Assembly (NCBI GenBank): GCA_902594745.1
Contig: CACJNF010000001.1
Coordinates: 1 to 64,000, forward strand
Source of the DNA: an uncultured Bacteroidota bacterium
Lineage (GTDB): Bacteria; Bacteroidota; Bacteroidia; Flavobacteriales; Flavobacteriaceae
DNA length: 64,000 nt
Direction: 5' to 3'
Of the stretch, positions 16,792 through 25,771 are shown piece by piece (the stretch's first letter is position 1; each line of letters begins with the position of its first letter). The position numbers and the translations under genes are program-made. Below the pieces are notes generated by a model. The model had not been told where the DNA came from, searched no databases, and worked only from the letters and a program-made list of their open reading frames with translations.

Positions 16792-18308
16792 TCAAACTTA
16801 CTAGAAAGTATCCCTATAAATGTTTTAATCCCTCTTATGTAGTTAGTTAGTCTTATATTCTCATTTGGACTATGTTGGTTATTATCCTTGTTAACAGTAG
16901 GGACACCAACTGCAGGAATATTTAATACATTAACAAAAGGTGAAATAGGGACTGACCCCCCACTAGTTCTTTTCAATACTGGCTTAACATCGAATGTTTT
17001 TAACATTATTTCATTTAGCCATATACCTAACTCACTATTTATATCAGTTCTGAATGCAGGATATGAGACCTTAGAATTAAACTTTACTATTTTATCATAT
17101 TTAAGTCTCATTTCTTTTGATGGCTCTTTATCAGTTACAATATATCCCAATGATTCAATATGTTTTTTTATTAAGTCATGTAGTCTATACCCATCAGTTT
17201 CAATTACTAATCTTACATCTATCTCGGCTATACACTCTGAGGGAACAATAGTTCTAACTTCTGAACCTACCCAGCCAGATCGTATACCTCTAACATTTAA
17301 TGAAGGGTATTGGATTGCTTCTTGATACGAATTTCCAACAGATTCAGGTGTTTTAAATTCCATTTTATCTTTCATTTCATCTTCATTATCAGGAACAGCA
17401 TCTAAATATTCTTTGACTTCATCAGTAATGTTAATTCCGTCATAATAGCCTTTAATTTTTACAATTCCGTTTTCATCTTTCATACTGGATAATATATTTG
17501 ACATTCTGAAGACAGGATTTGGTGCATAATTTCCAAAATGACCACTATGTTGAGGAACAATCGGTCCATAAGTTTTTAATGTGATTGAGGATATACCTCT
17601 ATTTCCAAAATTTAACGTCGGTAATCCTGTTGCATGTTGAGGTCCATCAAATATTAGTAGAGCATCACTTTCTAGCTTCTCTTTATGAACCTCTACTGCA
17701 CTAGGTAAACTAGGCGATCCAATTTCTTCTTCAAAATCCATTATTAGCTTAACATTGAACTCTTGATCAATATTTTTTAATTTCATAAACTTTAGGGCTT
17801 GAATTAACATCATAACTGGACCTTTTGCATCTGAGGAGGATCTTGCAAATATTCTAATGTCTTTATCATCTAGTTCGCTATAATTATAGTTTGCAATTTT
17901 ACTCCAATCATCTTCTATAAATATTCCGTTTTCATTTTTTTTAAATACAGGTTTAAATGCATCTTCTTGGTTCCATCTTGTAATATCAACAGGTTGACCA
18001 TCTAGATGTAAATAAATTAAAATAGTCTTTAGATCATCATGAATTTTTTTTTCTGCTAATAAAAGTGGTATCGAAGAAGTTTCGAGCTCAGTCATTAAAA
18101 AATCTAAGGATTTAAACTTATTCTTAGTCCATTCAATTAAATTGTATATGTCTTTACTAAAGCTGGAGTCATTTGGATATGATAAAAATTCAACGAATTC
18201 ATCCATATTATTCATTGCTAGATCAAAGACTTCATCTTTAATATCATTTTGTCCATAAACTGGAGCTATCAATAAAAAGGATATTGGTATAATTTTAAAT
18301 ATTTTCAT
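16788..18308 (-). CDS. Exported M20-family metallopeptidase (dipeptidase-like)
   Basis: A 506-residue protein with a signal peptide (MKIFKIIPISFLLIAPVYGQ). The metal-binding elements of M20 enzymes are visible: IYLHLDGQPVD (His and Asp), RSSSDAKGPVMML (bridging Asp) and DFEEEIGSP (general-base Glu and ligand). The dimerisation domain is present in the middle. Members cleave dipeptides or acylated amino acids; the substrate cannot be named from sequence. It is the last gene of a six-gene minus-strand operon, overlapping the miaA stop region by 14 nt. Confidence 0.88.
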   Translation of the reverse strand: MKIFKIIPISFLLIAPVYGQNDIKDEVFDLAMNNMDEFVEFLSYPNDSSFSKDIYNLIEWTKNKFKSLDFLMTELETSSIPLLLAEKKIHDDLKTILIYLHLDGQPVDITRWNQEDAFKPVFKKNENGIFIEDDWSKIANYNYSELDDKDIRIFARSSSDAKGPVMMLIQALKFMKLKNIDQEFNVKLIMDFEEEIGSPSLPSAVEVHKEKLESDALLIFDGPQHATGLPTLNFGNRGISSITLKTYGPIVPQHSGHFGNYAPNPVFRMSNILSSMKDENGIVKIKGYYDGINITDEVKEYLDAVPDNEDEMKDKMEFKTPESVGNSYQEAIQYPSLNVRGIRSGWVGSEVRTIVPSECIAEIDVRLVIETDGYRLHDLIKKHIESLGYIVTDKEPSKEMRLKYDKIVKFNSKVSYPAFRTDINSELGIWLNEIMLKTFDVKPVLKRTSGGSVPISPFVNVLNIPAVGVPTVNKDNNQHSPNENIRLTNYIRGIKTFIGILSSKFD

Positions 18309-19212
18309 AATTGATGTTTAATATATTTAATACATTGTTTATTTCACTATCAGCACTTATACGTTGAGCATTTTGGTATTTTTTCAACCATGTTATTTGT
18401 CTTTTAGCATAATTTCTAGTATTCTGCTTAATTTTATCAATTGCTTCTTCACGATTCATATTATCTTCAAAATAATCAAAAAACTCTTTGTATCCAACCG
18501 TATTTAATGTATTTAAGCCTTTGTATTTAAATAGTTTACTCGCTTCTTTTTCTAAACCGCTTTCGATCATCAAGTCAACTCTTTTATTGATTTTATCATA
18601 GAGCTCATCTCTGGAAGATTCAAGGATTATAATCTCACTTTTGAATACTCTCTCTTTATTGATTTTTTTTCTTAGAGAAGAAAATTTATTGCCAGTGTAT
18701 TTTATGATTTCTAAAGCTCTAATTATTCTGCTCTGATTTTTTGTATCTACAATTTCATAATACTCTCTATCTAACTTTTTTAATTCCTCTTGTAGGTAAG
18801 TGATGCCTTCATCTTTATATTTCTTTATAATACCATCTCTAATTTTGCTAGGAATCTCTGGAAACTCATCTATTCCATATATTACAGAGTCAGCATACAG
18901 TCCTGAGCCTCCAACTAATATTAAATATTCTTTATCTTCAAATAGCTTATTAATTTTATGTATTGCATCTTTTTCATATAATCCAACATTATATCTATCA
19001 TGAATACTTTTGTTATGAATAAAATGATGTTTTACTTCTTTTAATTGATGCTCAGTGGGAGGGCACGTGCCTATCTCTAATTCTTTATAAAACTGTCTAG
19101 AGTCACAAGAAATAATTTCAGTTTTAAGCTTTTTTGCAAGTTCTATAGCTAACTCTGTTTTTCCAACGCCTGTTGGCCCAGCTATGTATATTAAGTTTTT
19201 ATTTGTCTTCAT
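18295..19212 (-). CDS. miaA: tRNA dimethylallyltransferase
   Basis: A 305-residue enzyme from the ATG at 19212. Upstream in-frame Met codons up to 19266 would add 18 hydrophobic residues not found in the family and run deep into the next gene. It has the P-loop AGPTGVGKTEL (Lys18), the DSRQFYKELEIGT motif and the C-terminal NYAKRQITWLKK. It transfers a dimethylallyl group to A37 of tRNAs reading UNN codons, improving codon-anticodon pairing. The start overlaps the end of the ion channel gene by 14 nt, suggesting translational coupling. Confidence 0.95.
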   Translation of the reverse strand: MKTNKNLIYIAGPTGVGKTELAIELAKKLKTEIISCDSRQFYKELEIGTCPPTEHQLKEVKHHFIHNKSIHDRYNVGLYEKDAIHKINKLFEDKEYLILVGGSGLYADSVIYGIDEFPEIPSKIRDGIIKKYKDEGITYLQEELKKLDREYYEIVDTKNQSRIIRALEIIKYTGNKFSSLRKKINKERVFKSEIIILESSRDELYDKINKRVDLMIESGLEKEASKLFKYKGLNTLNTVGYKEFFDYFEDNMNREEAIDKIKQNTRNYAKRQITWLKKYQNAQRISADSEINNVLNILNINYENI

Positions 19213-20020
19213 CAAGGTGAGAACCACATTGGTGACAATAAATAGCGTTGTCTTTATGCTTATCATTTAAACATTCAGCACATACCCTTGTATTAACATC
19301 AACTTTTTTCCTTCTTTGAGCCATTTCTGCAGAAATTATTCCAGTTGGAACTGCAATAATTCCATAACCAAGTATCATCAGGATTGATGCAAGAAACTTA
19401 CCTAAACCTGTTAATGGGACAATATCACCATAACCAACAGTTGATATAGTGCTTATACACCAATAAATACTCTCAGGAATATTATTAAAACCAGCCTCAG
19501 GACCTTCGATTAAATACATTAGGGTTCCAAATAAAATACACATGATTAAAACAAACAGTAAAAAGATTATAATCTTAGCTCTGCTCACTAATAGAGATCT
19601 AACAAGGAAGTTAGACTCACCAATATATCTAGATATGTGAAGAACACGGAAAATTCTTAGAATTCTAAGTGCTCTAATTGCCATCATTGTTTCAAGTTGA
19701 GCTCCAACTATAAATAATGATATATATTTAGGAATAGTAGCCAATAAATCTATAATACCATAAAAGCTGAAAATATACTTTCTTGGGTGGTGAATAGATA
19801 TAACTCTTAAAATATATTCAACAGTAAATAATATAGTAATTGTCCATTCAGCTATGTTAAGTATTTCATAGTATTGCTGGTTTATCCAACCAACTGTTTC
19901 AAGAGCTACTAGTATAACACTTATTATGATTACTATAATTAATGATATATCAAACGCTTTTCCAGCAGGAGTGTCTGCTTCATATATAATATCATGTATT
20001 TTCTGACGTGTTTTATTCAA
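19199..20020 (-). CDS. Voltage-gated potassium channel-like ion transporter with C-terminal zinc ribbon
   Basis: A 273-residue six-transmembrane channel protein. The S4-like helix carries arginines at every third position (RALRILRIFRVLHISR, residues 116-131). The selectivity filter is TVGYGD at 194-199, the canonical K+ filter. After S6 (ends near 230) a short linker leads to four cysteines, CAEC at 247-250 and CHQC at 262-265, forming a zinc-ribbon tail. The channel would conduct K+ across the inner membrane; the role of the zinc ribbon is unknown. It overlaps the exonuclease gene upstream by 8 nt. Confidence 0.88.
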   Translation of the reverse strand: MNKTRQKIHDIIYEADTPAGKAFDISLIIVIIISVILVALETVGWINQQYYEILNIAEWTITILFTVEYILRVISIHHPRKYIFSFYGIIDLLATIPKYISLFIVGAQLETMMAIRALRILRIFRVLHISRYIGESNFLVRSLLVSRAKIIIFLLFVLIMCILFGTLMYLIEGPEAGFNNIPESIYWCISTISTVGYGDIVPLTGLGKFLASILMILGYGIIAVPTGIISAEMAQRRKKVDVNTRVCAECLNDKHKDNAIYCHQCGSHLDEDK

Positions 20021-21143
20021 TGTCTGAAAATTTATAAATTTCTTTCAAATTTACTAGTTTTTTATATCTCTTCTCAGAAATTAGTCTATATACATAGTTT
20101 TTAACCCTTTTTGACTCATCCACTTTTACTAATCTAGAATTAATTTTTTTCTCAGAATTTATATTATTATAAAGCTCAAAATAGCCGAATCCTTCTATAA
20201 CACCACTTTTAAAGAGAATAAAACTTTTATCAGCCTCTTTCTTTCCATTAAATGTTATTACAAAGTCTGAAAGCTCATTAATAATTTCAGGTTTAGAAAT
20301 TTTGGAGAAAATCTTTGGATCAACATTATTATTAATTTTAGGCTTAAGAGAATTAATCTCTTGAAGAGTCTTCAAAATTGCAATGTGAACATTGCCTGTA
20401 GGATGTACCTTAATTGTTTTAAAATTATTCTGAACGTACTTTGGTATGAATTTTTTACTAGTAAATAACTTAATTAGTTTATTCTTAATATCCTTACTAA
20501 AATCAATATAAACTAATTCATTGTTCTCATTGTATATATAGAAGACTCCTGTGTTTTCCTTGAGATTATCTATAACGTCTTTAAAAATGTTATCCATTTT
20601 TTCCCCAGGGAATTCGACGATACTTTTTCTTATTATTTCTTGCTTAACATCTTTTTCTAAAAGAATTTTAAATAACTCAACAGTCGCAAGTGCATCTCCA
20701 CTTGCACGATGTCTATCCTTAATTGGAATTCCAAGACTTCTGGATAGTCTTCCAAGTTTATAAGATTGCTGGTCTGGAAGTAATTCTTGAGATAAAATGA
20801 CTGTACAAATAGATTTCATTGAAAAATCAAATCCTAGCCTCTTAAACTCTAATTGTAAAATTCTATAATCAAACTGTGCATTATGAGCAACTAGAACAGA
20901 ATCAGAGGTTATTTCAATGACTCTCTTAGCTATTTCATGAAATTTTGGAGCCGTCTTAAGCATCTTTGATGAAATTCCAGTAAGTTTTTCTACATAAGGA
21001 TGTATCTCTTTTTCAGGGTTTACTAGGCTTATAAACTGATCAGTAATAGAGACACCATCAAATTTATAGATGGCAATCTCAATTATCGATTCCTCATTAA
21101 ATTTTCCGCCTGTAGCTTCAAGGTCAACTATTGTATACATCAA
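20013..21143 (-). CDS. DnaQ-like 3'-5' exonuclease fused to a degenerate GIY-YIG domain
   Basis: The first ~170 residues form a DEDDh exonuclease: VDLEATGG (Asp7, Glu9), HNAQFD (Asp92) and HRASGDA (His145, Asp150). Residues ~198-271 resemble a GIY-YIG nuclease module: TGVFYIY for the GIY strand, ELVYIDFSKDIK for 'YIGKSkNik', and SLKPKIN at the end. The key glycine, arginine and metal-binding glutamate of that module are not recognisable. Exonuclease/GIY-YIG (UvrC-like) fusions are known in Bacteroidota as PolC/epsilon-like proteins. A repair or trimming nuclease is likely; it is not obviously the replicative proofreader. It overlaps yggS by 4 nt. Confidence 0.85.
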   Translation of the reverse strand: MMYTIVDLEATGGKFNEESIIEIAIYKFDGVSITDQFISLVNPEKEIHPYVEKLTGISSKMLKTAPKFHEIAKRVIEITSDSVLVAHNAQFDYRILQLEFKRLGFDFSMKSICTVILSQELLPDQQSYKLGRLSRSLGIPIKDRHRASGDALATVELFKILLEKDVKQEIIRKSIVEFPGEKMDNIFKDVIDNLKENTGVFYIYNENNELVYIDFSKDIKNKLIKLFTSKKFIPKYVQNNFKTIKVHPTGNVHIAILKTLQEINSLKPKINNNVDPKIFSKISKPEIINELSDFVITFNGKKEADKSFILFKSGVIEGFGYFELYNNINSEKKINSRLVKVDESKRVKNYVYRLISEKRYKKLVNLKEIYKFSDIE

Positions 21144-21790
21144 TAACTTCTTTTTCCGAAAATTTTACTACCAACCCTTATCATATTTGAACCCTTCTCA
21201 ATTGCTAACCTGTAGTCATCGCTCATACCAATTGATAAAATTTTTAATTTAGAATTCTTCAAACTCATTTTATCATATAGTTCCTTAATTTGAGAAAATT
21301 CATCACTTATTTTTTGTTGATCTTCAGTAAAACTTGCCATACCCATTAACCCAACAATATTAATATTATCATATTTTTGAATATCTGAATAAAAATCCTC
21401 TAGAAGGCTTGTATCTAAGCCAAATTTCGTCTCTTCTGAAGAAATTTTAAGTTGTATTAGGCAATCAATTTTTCTATTTGATTTTTTACCACATTTATCT
21501 ATTTCTGTTGCTAACGAAATTCTGTCTAGCGAATGTATCAATGAAATAAAGTTTGATATATACTTCACCTTATTTTTTTGAAGATGTCCAATCATATGCC
21601 ACTCGATATCATCCGGTAATAGTTGATGTTTTTCAACAATTTCTTGAACTCTGTTTTCTCCAAAGATTTTTTGATTAGAATTATATGCTTCTTTTATTTC
21701 ATCTATTGATCTAGTCTTAGAGACTGCGACTAATTTGACTTGATCGCTTATTTCCTCTTTTATACTTAAGATATTATCTTTTATACTCAT
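21140..21790 (-). CDS. YggS-family pyridoxal phosphate homeostasis protein
   Basis: A 216-residue TIM-barrel PLP-binding protein. The PLP lysine is Lys25 in LVAVSKTRS. Other family motifs are FGENRVQEIVEKH, EWHMIGHLQKNKVKYI and the GMSDDYRLAIEKGSNMIRVGSKIFG end segment. The family controls free PLP levels and has no established catalytic activity. The gene overlaps its upstream and downstream neighbours by 4 nt each (ATGA-type junctions), which indicates a tightly coupled operon. Confidence 0.95.
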   Translation of the reverse strand: MSIKDNILSIKEEISDQVKLVAVSKTRSIDEIKEAYNSNQKIFGENRVQEIVEKHQLLPDDIEWHMIGHLQKNKVKYISNFISLIHSLDRISLATEIDKCGKKSNRKIDCLIQLKISSEETKFGLDTSLLEDFYSDIQKYDNINIVGLMGMASFTEDQQKISDEFSQIKELYDKMSLKNSKLKILSIGMSDDYRLAIEKGSNMIRVGSKIFGKRSY

Positions 21791-22743
21791 AGTTGACTCA
21801 TTATCTCTTCAGCTACTTCTAGAGCTAAAAGGCCATCTCTAAGTGGAACTTTTGATTCAGAATTGTTATTAATAGACTCAAAGAAATCAATTAACTCTGA
21901 TTCAATTGAATTAATTTCAACTAGTTCAGGTGTTTCAAAAAATATTACTTTTTCTTCACCAACATTATTTTTGATGATAATTGAACTATCTGAATCATTA
22001 GGTTCTTTTCCTCTTATCCTAACTACTTGATAATCTTTCTCCAAGAAGTTAATAGAAATGTATGCATCCTCTTGAAAAATTCTAGTTTTTCTCATTTTTT
22101 TGAGAGAAATTCTACTTGATGTTAGATTTGCAATACACCCATTTTCAAACTCAATTCTTGCATTTGCTATATCAGGAGTAGTACTAATTATAGATACTCC
22201 AGAAGCATTAATTTTTTTAACTTTTGAGTTTACAACTTTTAAAACAATATCTATATCGTGGATCATTAAATCCATTATTACAGATACATCAGTCCCTCTT
22301 GGATTAAAATCTGAAAGTCTATGCGACTCAATAAATTTTGGATTTTTTATAAATCTATTACAAGAAATGAATGCCTGGTTATATCTCTCTACAAATCCAA
22401 CTTGACCAACTATTTTTTTCTTTGATGCTAAATCATTAATAATTTGAGCCTCATTGGAGTTTGATGTTAAAGGTTTTTCGACAAATATATGTTTCCCAGC
22501 TTCAATACATTTTTTAGCAATTTCAAAATGAGTAGTTGTTGGGGATACTATAACTGCAGCGTCAATATCTTTAAGTAATAGGTCTAAATCACTATAGTAT
22601 TTATAACCATACTCTGATGAAAGCTTTTCTGAATTAGTCTCATCAGTATCATAAAATCCTATTAAATTTTGATTTGATGAATTAATAATATTTAGATGAA
22701 TCTTACCTAGATGTCCGGCTCCAATTACACCAACTTTTATCAT
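21787..22743 (-). CDS. Gfo/Idh/MocA family NAD(P)-dependent oxidoreductase
   Basis: A 318-residue protein with an N-terminal Rossmann fold (VGVIGAGHLGKIH) and the hallmark EKP motif at residues 89-91 (IFVEKPLTSN), whose lysine takes part in hydride transfer. The C-terminal part follows the GFO/IDH/MocA alpha/beta substrate domain. Members oxidise or reduce sugars and related compounds; the substrate is not predictable. It is the first gene of the minus-strand six-gene operon ending at 16788. The 58-bp spacer to divergent pcm shows only a one-mismatch -7 element (TATTTTTA). Confidence 0.9.
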   Translation of the reverse strand: MIKVGVIGAGHLGKIHLNIINSSNQNLIGFYDTDETNSEKLSSEYGYKYYSDLDLLLKDIDAAVIVSPTTTHFEIAKKCIEAGKHIFVEKPLTSNSNEAQIINDLASKKKIVGQVGFVERYNQAFISCNRFIKNPKFIESHRLSDFNPRGTDVSVIMDLMIHDIDIVLKVVNSKVKKINASGVSIISTTPDIANARIEFENGCIANLTSSRISLKKMRKTRIFQEDAYISINFLEKDYQVVRIRGKEPNDSDSSIIIKNNVGEEKVIFFETPELVEINSIESELIDFFESINNNSESKVPLRDGLLALEVAEEIMSQL

Positions 22744-22801
22744 TTGCTAAAAATACAATCTTCTTTTGGAATAATCGAGTATTAATTTAATATTAGCATA
22801 A

Positions 22802-23443
22802 GTGGAAGATAATTTTAAGCATAAAGGAAGACGAAGAATTCTAGCATCAGAATTAAGAGAAAAAGGCATTAAAGATCATAGAATCCTCAGTGCTATTGAA
22901 AACATACCTAGACATTTATTTATTGATCCTGGCCTTTCTGAACAAGCATATATTGACAAGGCGCTTCCAATAGAAAATAATCAAACTATATCACAGCCAT
23001 ATACTGTAGCTTTCCAGACACAACTTCTTAACCCATCAGATAGAGAAAAAATTTTAGAAATTGGTACAGGCTCTGGATATCAAACTGCAGTTCTAGATTA
23101 TTTAAATCTAGATATATATACAATTGAAAGAGACCATGCCTTATATAGATCTACATCTAATCTTTTTGATAAGATGAAAATTAAACCTAAAAAATTTATT
23201 TATGGAGATGGCTTTAATGGAATGCATGATGATTCACCTTTTGATGGCATAATAGTTACAGCAGGTTCACCAGTAATCCCAAAGAAACTTGTAATGCAGT
23301 TAAAAATAGGAGGTAGGTTAATAATCCCTGTTGGAAAAGATGTACAAGTCATGACAAAAATTATTAGGATTTCAGAAAATGAATTAAAAAAAGAAACCTT
23401 TGGAAATTTCCGATTTGTTCCTATGCTAAAAAATAAAAACTAA
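22802..23443 (+). CDS. pcm: Protein-L-isoaspartate O-methyltransferase
   Basis: A 213-residue Rossmann-fold methyltransferase. It has the SAM-binding motif LEIGTGSGYQTAVL (residues ~85-98), the catalytic-region QTISQPYTVAFQ and the conserved IIVTAGSPVIP. It methylates isoaspartyl residues formed by ageing of proteins and starts their repair. Translation begins at a GTG (MEDNFKHKG). The stop codon is shared in CTAA with convergent smpB. Confidence 0.95.
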   Translation: MEDNFKHKGRRRILASELREKGIKDHRILSAIENIPRHLFIDPGLSEQAYIDKALPIENNQTISQPYTVAFQTQLLNPSDREKILEIGTGSGYQTAVLDYLNLDIYTIERDHALYRSTSNLFDKMKIKPKKFIYGDGFNGMHDDSPFDGIIVTAGSPVIPKKLVMQLKIGGRLIIPVGKDVQVMTKIIRISENELKKETFGNFRFVPMLKNKN

Positions 23444-23898
23444 TTATTAAAGTTCTTTTTAATTCTTTTTAGACTTATCTTATTTTCTCTGTCTTTAATC
23501 ACATTTCTTTTATCAAACTCTTTTTTACCTTTTGCAACAGATATGTTAAGCTTCGCTATTCCTTTTTTACTAATGAAAAGAGAAGTTGCAACAACAGTAA
23601 TTCCTATATCACGAACGTCTTTTTCAATTTTTTTTAACTCTTGTCTATTAAGAAGTAGTTTTCTCTTTCTTTTTGGATCATAATTTTGCTCACTTGAGTT
23701 CTCATAATGATCAATATGAAGATTGATTACGAATAGTTCACCGTCAGTATATTCACAATATGAATTATTAAGCGATGCTTTGGAATTTCTTATTGATTTT
23801 ATCTCATTTCCAGTCAATACTATCCCACAAGTATAACTATCTAGTAAGGAGTAATTATACTTAGCTTTTTTATTTTTTATGTTAACTGAACTATTCAT
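23440..23898 (-). CDS. smpB: SsrA-binding protein SmpB
   Basis: A 152-residue basic protein. It contains the family core KKAKYNYSLLDSYTCGIVLTG, EIKSIRNSKASLNNSYCEY and DPKRKRKLLLNRQE, and ends in a basic tail (DKRNVIKDRE onwards). It binds tmRNA and delivers it to stalled ribosomes. The tmRNA gene itself is not in this window. It is divergent from the GNAT gene across 45 bp. Confidence 0.97.
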   Translation of the reverse strand: MNSSVNIKNKKAKYNYSLLDSYTCGIVLTGNEIKSIRNSKASLNNSYCEYTDGELFVINLHIDHYENSSEQNYDPKRKRKLLLNRQELKKIEKDVRDIGITVVATSLFISKKGIAKLNISVAKGKKEFDKRNVIKDRENKISLKRIKKNFNN

Positions 23899-23943
23899 GC
23901 TGTAAAATTACAAATTTGAAAACGAATAATTTATATTTATTAT

Positions 23944-24390
23944 ATGGTGGTAATAAGAACAGCTCAAAAACAAGACTTTAAATTTTTGAGCAAAATATTT
24001 TCTTTAAATGTCCCAAAATACTTTGACAAAAAAGAATTAGATGATTTTAAAAAATACTTTAATTCTAAAAATCTTGAATCCTATTTTATAATTGAATCCC
24101 AAGGTAAAGTGTTAGGAAGCGGTGGGTATGCATATGAGAATATAAAAACTGCTAGAATATGCTGGTTATTTATAGACCCTAATTATCATGGTTTGGGCTT
24201 AGGTAAAAAGCTAGTTAATTATTGTATTAAAATTTTAAAGGATGATAAAAAATTAAGTGTAATTGAAGTTGAGACTTCCAATCTTACATATAAGTTTTAC
24301 GAGAAATTAAATTTTAAAATTGAATACATAAAGAAAGATTATTGGCCAAATAATGATGACTTATATTTTATGAAGATTGATTTAATCTAA
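23944..24390 (+). CDS. GNAT family N-acetyltransferase
   Basis: A 148-residue protein with the acetyl-CoA-binding motif A near residues 86-105 (LFIDPNYHGLGLGKKLVNY) and motif B ending VETSNLTYKFYEKLNFK. The fold is clear, the acceptor substrate is not. The N-terminus (MVVIRTAQKQDFKFL) is the standard first strand and helix of this family. It is a single gene between divergent smpB and glyA. Confidence 0.9.
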   Translation: MVVIRTAQKQDFKFLSKIFSLNVPKYFDKKELDDFKKYFNSKNLESYFIIESQGKVLGSGGYAYENIKTARICWLFIDPNYHGLGLGKKLVNYCIKILKDDKKLSVIEVETSNLTYKFYEKLNFKIEYIKKDYWPNNDDLYFMKIDLI

Positions 24391-24496
24391 TCTAATATTT
24401 AATAATAAGAATTGTTTATAACTAGTTGATTTATATAATAGGAAAGAAACAAACTAGAGTTGCTATTTTATTAATTTAGCACTTTAATTCTCTGTA

Positions 24497-25768
24497 ATGA
24501 ATAGTCAAGAAAAAATATTTAGTTTAATTGAAAAAGAAAAAATTAGACAACTTGGTGGACTTGAATTAATTGCATCTGAGAACTTTACTAGTGAAGATGT
24601 TATGAAGGCAACTGGATCTATTCTGACAAATAAGTATGCTGAAGGTTATCCAGGTAAAAGATATTATGGAGGTTGTGAAGTAGTAGATCAAATAGAACTA
24701 ATTGCAATTGATAGATTAAAAGAGTTATTTAAAGTTGAGTATGCAAATGTACAACCTCACTCAGGTTCTCAAGCTAACACAGCTGTATTTGATGCTTTCC
24801 TTAAGCCTGGGGATAAGATATTAGGTCTTGATCTTTCTCATGGTGGACATTTAACTCATGGTTCCAATGTTAATTTCTCAGGTAAAATATACTCATCTAG
24901 CTTTTATGGTGTGACTAAAGAAGGAATTTTTGATTATAGTGAAATTCTAAAAAAAGCTAAGGATGTTATGCCTAATTTAATAATTGTTGGAGCTTCAGCA
25001 TATTCAAGAGATATTGATTTTTCAAAATTTAGAGAAATTGCTGATGAAGTTGGAGCTTTTCTACATGCTGATATTGCTCACCCATCTGGTTTGATTGCAA
25101 AAGGCTTTTTAAGTGATCCAGTTCCTCATTGTCATGTTATTACCTCAACTACCCATAAAACTCTTAGAGGCCCTAGAGGGGGTATAATAATGATGGGTAA
25201 AGATTTCGATAATCCCTTTGGTTTAAAGCTTAAAAATGGAAATTTAAAACAAATGTCATCTGTTCTTGACTCTGCTATTTTTCCTGGAAATCAAGGTGGA
25301 CCATTAGAACATGTAATTGCTGCAAAAGGAATTGCCTTTGGTGAAGCATTAGGAACAAACTTTGAAAAATACATAGATCAAGTAATTATTAATGCTAAAA
25401 GGTTATCAGAAAATCTTATCAATTTGGGTTATAATATTGTCTCAGGTGGAACAGATAATCACCTAATGCTTATTGATTTAAGAAATAAGAATATTACTGG
25501 AAAGGATGCAGAAAGAGTACTTGGTATTTCAAATATTACCGTAAATAAGAACATGGTGCCTTTTGATGATCAATCACCTTTTGTAACTAGTGGTATTAGA
25601 ATTGGCACACCTGCTATTACCACAAGAGGGTTAAACGAGCAAGACATGGATTTTGTTGCAGAAGCCATTAACGCATCTATAGAAAATTTTGACAAAGAAA
25701 ATCTTTTAATTGATATTGGCAAGAAAGTAGAGTCTTATATGATAGAAAGGCCTCTATTTAATCAATAG
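24497..25768 (+). CDS. glyA: Serine hydroxymethyltransferase
   Basis: A 423-residue fold-type I PLP enzyme. It shows [38 protein letters not shown] (Asp192, His195) and the Schiff-base lysine Lys221 in [13 protein letters not shown]. It interconverts serine and glycine while charging tetrahydrofolate with a one-carbon unit. The 106-bp upstream region (24391-24496) holds no gene and no exact TAnnTTTG match; it is one of the longest gaps in the window. It ends 3 bp from the stop of the convergent cyclotransferase gene. Confidence 0.98.
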   Translation: MNSQEKIFSLIEKEKIRQLGGLELIASENFTSEDVMKATGSILTNKYAEGYPGKRYYGGCEVVDQIELIAIDRLKELFKVEYANVQPHSGSQANTAVFDAFLKPGDKILGLDLSHGGHLTHGSNVNFSGKIYSSSFYGVTKEGIFDYSEILKKAKDVMPNLIIVGASAYSRDIDFSKFREIADEVGAFLHADIAHPSGLIAKGFLSDPVPHCHVITSTTHKTLRGPRGGIIMMGKDFDNPFGLKLKNGNLKQMSSVLDSAIFPGNQGGPLEHVIAAKGIAFGEALGTNFEKYIDQVIINAKRLSENLINLGYNIVSGGTDNHLMLIDLRNKNITGKDAERVLGISNITVNKNMVPFDDQSPFVTSGIRIGTPAITTRGLNEQDMDFVAEAINASIENFDKENLLIDIGKKVESYMIERPLFNQ

Positions 25769-25771
25769 AAA

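Noticed and set aside
19213-19266. Start of miaA at 19266
   Set aside because: The added residues are not part of the family and lie inside the ion channel gene; the P-loop is properly placed from 19212.
24391-24496. Riboswitch or small RNA in the glyA leader
   Set aside because: The 106-bp leader shows no stable stem-loop or known glycine/THF riboswitch pattern; repeated CTAG words there are too short to mean anything.
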